DNA of 64,000 bases, taken from the NCBI GenBank assembly GCA_963377175.1, contig CAUJNA010003002.1, forward strand, positions 193,501 to 257,500, read 5' to 3'. This document shows positions 60,301-64,000 of the stretch, piece by piece. Within the stretch, counting starts at the first letter, position 1, and the number at the start of each line of letters is the position of its first letter. Source of the stretch: Effrenium voratum (taxonomy: Eukaryota; Sar; Dinophyceae; Suessiales; Symbiodiniaceae). The position numbers and the translations under genes are program-made. The notes beneath the pieces are model-generated. The model made no database searches and was not told the origin of the DNA. It worked only from the letters and a program-made list of their open reading frames with translations.

Positions 60301-63230
60301 CAACGAGCCCCGGCACGTGCAGGTCGGGGAACGCCGAGGCCGAGGTTGAGGGATTCGGGCTCAAAGGACTTGACATGGGCTTGTCGTTTTGTGAAGGCAC
60401 CCTTTTCCGGCAGGTGTTTGTTTAAAAGAAAACTCAAGAAACGCAATCGTTGTTGTTTTTTTGGGGGGGGCCCATTTGAAGACCCAAATTCAGCCAGGCA
60501 ACCCTCAATTGGGCCAGTGGCCACTGGATTTGGACTTGAATTCTTGCAGAAATTAACTGCCTCGAAACCGCTGGGCTCCAAGCCACTCTCAGGGAAGCTG
60601 ATGACAGAGTCCCGTCAGGGGAGTTTTAGCCGCCATCAGATGGCTTTTTGCCGTCAGCCAGCGAATCCTACTTTGAGGGTTTCTAATTGACATTTCTCAT
60701 ACAGCAACATGGCGTTGGTTTCGAGAGGAACCTTTTTGGGGTGGGCCACCTAACACTGTCTTGGAAAGTTTTGAGAAGCTAACAAGCTTGCGGGGGAAGC
60801 CGGCGAGCGATATTTTGGGGAAATGTCCCCCTACACCTTCGAGGGAGCGACCGTCTCTCCCTCGCGCCTCAAATTGGCGGCAGCCGCATCTTTGTCCTTC
60901 AATGGTCAGTCGTTTTCGGGTTGGTTGCAAGGTGTTGTTGAGCGAAACCAAAGGGACACGCGCCCCAAAAATGGGGGGGACCCCTATTTGGAGAAATGGG
61001 CTTGTCTTAAAGGGGGACTTAGAGACAATGGATCGTTGTTCCTTTAAGGTTTCCTTTGTAACCAGCTCCAAAAATGGTACCCTCAGAAAAGACGCCCAAA
61101 TGGGCACGAAAATCAATTCGGGACCCAAACTGGTGAACACCCACTTTTGGTGGGAATTTATGCCTACTCACCTTTGGTGGGGATTCATAGCCAAACGGTG
61201 ATAGTAGTACTGATTCAGATCCAAGGTTTTATTTTGTTTGCACTTTGGTTTCCCTTGTTGCCTTGACCACTTGCTTCACTTTTCTGCATGCCTTTGCGAC
61301 CTGCCCGGCTTCTTGCTCTTGGGGCGATATGGTGCTTTCCATTTTGCAAGCAAACGAACTACACACCCCCAAAACCATGGTACATTGTGGCAATGGGGGG
61401 GGTTCCTGGTTCCCCTGCAATGTTTGGCGATGCATTTTGATCGGGACCCCCCTCAAAAGTAGTCGGTCCCAACCTAAAATGATGCGCGCCACCGCCCCCC
61501 CCCCCAGCCCCCTTCCCCCCCCCTCTCCCCTTCCCCCCCCTTTCCCCCCCTTCCCCCTCCCCTTCCCCCTTAACATCCATACCCATTTATGGCATCCGCC
61601 GTAGGAGCTGGAGAAGACGGTAGAGAGATTCTCCGAGATCTTGGAGAACAACCTGGACAGATCAGGCGCAATCGGATTGCGATGGATTTCGGCTCGAGTC
61701 GAGGCAACCTTTGGGTTCCGGGGCGCTTTCATCAGCGTAGTCTATGTGTTGTGTGTGGGTGTGTGTGGGTGTTTTAGGGTACCTTAAGGGTTGGTTCACG
61801 GGGAAATCCACAGAGACACTACCCATTTTTTGGGAGAAAGCAATTTCGACTACCCAAACAAGGGTGCCCGTTTTCCCATGGGTCGCATGGGAGCCTCGTG
61901 GATCAAAGCCAAAAACACCTTCAATTAGCTTTGTGTTTGGGGTGTCTGAGGACCGTGATTGGCTTTGGCGTCTTTTCAAGACAACTCCAGAAGGGGCAAT
62001 TTGTAATTACCATCAAATACGATGCATTTCTATTGGCCGTGGGCCGTGTATGATTACTTGACGGGCTTTGCGTTGCTGGCCATTATCCCATGGGATGTGG
62101 CCAGCTCTTGCAAGGGTTCCCTCTCAGGGAGGAGCATGGCCACCGCAAGTTTGGAGATTTAGCACATTGTGCAAAAAGTAGAGGGCATGTGTGCCAATCG
62201 GTCTGGATGAAAGGGAGCTAGCCAGCAATTGGCAAAACTCCTGCGTGTGTTGTTGCGAAACTTGAATTCGGTGTTTGTATAGTTTTCCTTCTTTTTTTTT
62301 TGTTTTCCTCTTCTTCTTTATTTCTTTCTTTATATATATATATATGTATAGTACACATTTTTTGAGCCTCTTAGAAGTTCACGCAAATGCATCAGATCTC
62401 CGATCTGCCACATGTCCCGTTTTCGATTGGCGGCGGCCACCGCAAAGAGATATCAAAAAAGAGCCTACCGCTAGGCTACGTCGGCCATGGGTTGCGAAGG
62501 CCTACCGTGGATGGTGGCGAAGTCCAACCAACGCACCACGAAATGAAGCCGTGGTTGAAACCATAAGGTTTGTTGCGGTATTTACGTTGGGGAGTCTAAA
62601 TGATTCTAGGATGTTTCTTGTGCGGAATGGATTTCGCAACCATGCACAGTGTGTTCCCACGGCTGGGCGATGTAACTTGCATCCCAGCCTTGAGCAGATC
62701 TGTTGAGATGATCAGCTCCATGATGCGTTGGACTTTTTGCATGCAATGTGGCTTGCCGAGGAAACTTGGCTGAGGCATATGGGCCTTAAGAGAATTGCAG
62801 CAGCTAGTCATTACTGTATGTTTTAAAGAAACGGTTCACAGCCAGGAGGTCTCTCAGGTTAGGTTCCCACAATCTTCATGTGGTAACCATGGCACACATG
62901 GCTAGCCCCTTGTAATTCCCAAATTTGGGCACCTCCAGATTTCAAGAGGTCGGACCTTGGCCGCTTTACAACAGCGAAGAGGTCTAACAGTTTGGAAGCA
63001 CTCAGGTCGGCTTCGGGCATTCGGGATGTGTGGGGCTTGGTTCAAGACACCAAGGAGAACCACCCCTCAGGTTCTCAGAGCACAAATTTTTAACCACCCC
63101 GAAGGCCCGGTCCTTGAAGGGAGGCCTTTGGCCGGACCCGGCCGTGGGGTTGAGGTCGGGCGCAGCTGCTCTTCAACCTCTACACCGTGAAGGCTCGAAA
63201 GCAGAGCCTGTGGCGCCTCGGCAAGCGAGC
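57181..63230 (+). CDS. Multi-exon gene, unknown protein (partial)
   Basis: Exons at 57181-~57330, 58146-58194, 60234-60322, 60808-60904, 61605-61736 and 63166-~63228. Exons two to four join in phase (0-1, 1-0, 0-1), as do the last two (0-0, 0-). The piece between 60904 and 61605 lacks one exon. The peptides include EFVSPELRLAMCHAR with a proline/glycine-rich tail, KTTVREVKEAMRIILQ, KSVVSELFDVEYVRINEPRH, RYFGEMSPYTFEGATVSPSR, ELEKTVERFSEILENNLDRS and LLFNLYTVKARKQSLWRLGK. Third-position GC is 66-93%. The mix is helical with a basic end; I recognise no family. Neither start nor stop codon was identified, and it may continue past the window or start upstream of 57 kb. Confidence 0.5.
58146..58194 (+). 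CDS. Unknown gene, exon
   Basis: Acceptor TTTCCCCCAG, donor GTGCTT, phase 0 to 1. KTTVREVKEAMRIILQ, 81% third-position GC. Confidence 0.55.
59852..60025. repeat. G-run bracketed duplication
   Basis: TAGC-G(n)-TT-G(n)-CGGCAGC occurs at both ends (about 59855-59886 and 59991-60022). Between them ATGATGATCGAAAAA and TTAGGGGCAAA each occur twice. On the minus strand each end is a C-run. It lies in an intron of the unknown gene. Confidence 0.85.
60234..60322 (+). CDS. Unknown gene, exon
   Basis: Acceptor TTCTTCGAAG, donor GTCGGG, phase 1 to 0. TAKDPKSVVSELFDVEYVRI and NEPRHVQ, 83% third-position GC. Confidence 0.65.
60808..60904 (+). CDS. Unknown gene, exon
   Basis: Acceptor CCGGCGAG, donor GTCAGT, phase 0 to 1. 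RYFGEMSPYTFEGATVSPSR and LKLAAAASLSFN. Confidence 0.6.
60905..61120. repeat. Two dispersed foldback elements, family A
   Basis: Copy one: GTTTTCGGGTTGGTTGCAAG, GAAACCAAAGGGACACGC. Copy two: GGGCTTGTCTTAAAGGGGGA to TACCCTCAGAAAAGACGCCC. They fill the intron start after the 60808 exon. Confidence 0.65.
61490..61572. repeat. C-rich (CCCCTT)n tract
   Basis: About 80 bases of C and T ending 33 bases before an exon acceptor; it may serve as an extended polypyrimidine tract. Confidence 0.85.
61605..61736 (+). CDS. Unknown gene, exon
   Basis: Acceptor ATCCGCCGTAG, donor GTAGTC, phase 0. ELEKTVERFSEILENNLDRS and GLRWISARVEATFGFRGAFI, 70% third-position GC. A second frame (GEDGREILRDLGEQPGQIRR) would match the phase of the preceding exon but has only 47% third-position GC. 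Confidence 0.6.
61745..61850. repeat. Dispersed foldback element, family A
   Basis: GTGTGGGTGTTTTAGGGTAC, GGTTCACGGGGAAATCCACA and ACCCATTTTTTGGGAG. Starts just after the 61605 exon donor. Confidence 0.65.
61860..62500. other. Intron or intergenic, nothing recognised
   Basis: Contains a T-rich stretch and a (TA)n tract at 62.33 kb. No exon seen. Confidence 0.35.
62503..62655. repeat. Diverged family B MITE
   Basis: TACCGTGGATGGTGGCGAAG at the left, GGATTTCGCAACCATGCACA at the right; interior GTTTGTTGCGGTATTTACG. Confidence 0.65.
63166..63228 (+). CDS. Unknown gene, last exon seen
   Basis: Acceptor GGTCGGGCGCAG, phase 0. LLFNLYTVKARKQSLWRLGK and R, 85% third-position GC; follows the 61605 exon in phase. 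The donor may be GCGAGG (GC type). Confidence 0.55.
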
Positions 63231-63329
63231 GAGGGGGATGCTTTTGCATGTGTGTTGGACCAGGTGGACCGCCCAAAATGGGGCAACGGTCTTCCCGGTT
63301 AGTTTGCCTTTAGACACCAAGCAAAAGGA

Positions 63330-63440
63330 GGTTCTTCTATGAATCGTGTTTTTTGGGGACACTGCAGTATAACCCCAAACTGCAGTATAACCCCCAAAGG
63401 GCACCCCGAAGAAAACAGGCACACCCATAGGGGTGCATGG
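63330..63440. repeat. Dispersed foldback element, family A
   Basis: CGTGTTTTTTGGGGACACTG, a duplicated CTGCAGTATAACCCC interior and CCCGAAGAAAACAGGCACAC-CCAT. Confidence 0.7.
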
Positions 63441-63567
63441 TTTTTGCGGAGGTACCCACGCACACTGGGATCCCCATAGTTTGACACACCCATATTTGAG
63501 CTTGGTACCCATTTCCGGGTTTGTTTATGGTCCATTTGGGAGGGGAATTGGGGGACGAGCCCTAAAT

Positions 63568-63593
63568 TTGTGTGTGTGTGTGAGTGTGTGTGT

Positions 63594-63639
<46 letters not shown>

Positions 63640-63640
63640 G
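63568..63640. repeat. (TG)n microsatellite
   Basis: About 34 TG units with single A or C interruptions, leading into another family A half-element. Confidence 0.95.
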
Positions 63641-64000
63641 TGTTTTTTGAGGGTACCCTTTGGAGACAAAGAGGAACCGCCCATTTTGGGCGGTCACCCT
63701 ATGCCCTATTCGGACACATAGGCAATGAACTTTGTGTCGAGGCTCATGTGTGTGTGTGTGTGGCTGTGCCAAATCTAGAAAGGGAAGAAGACACACCCAG
63801 TTTCTGTGTTTCCATACGATTGTTTCTATCTTTTGCAACGGGCCAGGTTTTCCCCGGCAGCTTGCCACGGATCGTGTCTGCTGCCAAGAGGAACGCTTTT
63901 TTACACCGCCAGAAGGCCTTGTTTTTGACACTCAGAACTTGCTTTTGTTGCGACCTACAGCCAACCCGCAAACTTGACAAGGTTCAATGTCGTTTGGTCT

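Noticed and set aside
1..64000. CRISPR array or bacterial origin
   Set aside because: The tandem arrays have no regular unique spacers, and introns with dinoflagellate features exclude a prokaryote.

Overview
The window looks like nuclear DNA of a dinoflagellate, probably of the Symbiodiniaceae type; the species cannot be read from the sequence. The evidence is: (1) a gene of 14 exons whose introns use GC as well as GT donors (six of thirteen start with GC) and whose exons almost all resume with G after the AG acceptor; (2) a 16-base relict of the dinoflagellate spliced leader in front of an intron-less, broken reading frame at 41.05 kb; (3) confident exons that are short, rich in G/C at third codon positions, all on the + strand and separated by repeat-filled introns; (4) dense short inverted-repeat elements and microsatellites. 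No rRNA gene, intact tRNA gene, CRISPR array or prokaryotic operon was seen.

Layout. 0.1-1.9 kb and 11.2-12.8 kb hold two related composite satellites (a ~63-bp array, a tRNA-like B box, then a 14-bp array). 3-11 kb holds scattered candidate exons, decayed minus-strand coding remnants and one orphan J-domain-like exon. 15.9-20.35 kb holds exons that join in phase into a protein-kinase-like gene with a DFG motif, a catalytic-loop frameshift and a MITE at its end. 25.12-36.28 kb is the best gene: an N-terminal J domain (HPD present), a right-handed parallel beta-helix and a C-terminal WW domain, about 420 residues, complete from ATG to stop. 37.67-38.56 kb is a small gene of about 107 residues preceded by a very strong polypyrimidine/CAG acceptor. 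41.05-41.88 kb is a retroposed pseudogene. 42-56 kb has many candidate exons that could not be joined into whole genes. 57.2-63.2 kb carries exons of one more + strand gene of unrecognised function.

How it works together. The confident genes all point the same way, as expected for dinoflagellate gene arrays transcribed into precursors that are trans-spliced. Nothing suggests a shared pathway. A J domain joined to a WW domain suggests a chaperone recruiter acting at a proline-rich client, possibly in RNA processing; that is inference.

Limits. Exons were called by eye from reading frame, third-position GC, splice sites and phase agreement. Missing short exons, wrong frames and wrong boundaries are likely outside the 25-36 kb gene. 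Repeat families were recognised by eye and their edges are approximate.
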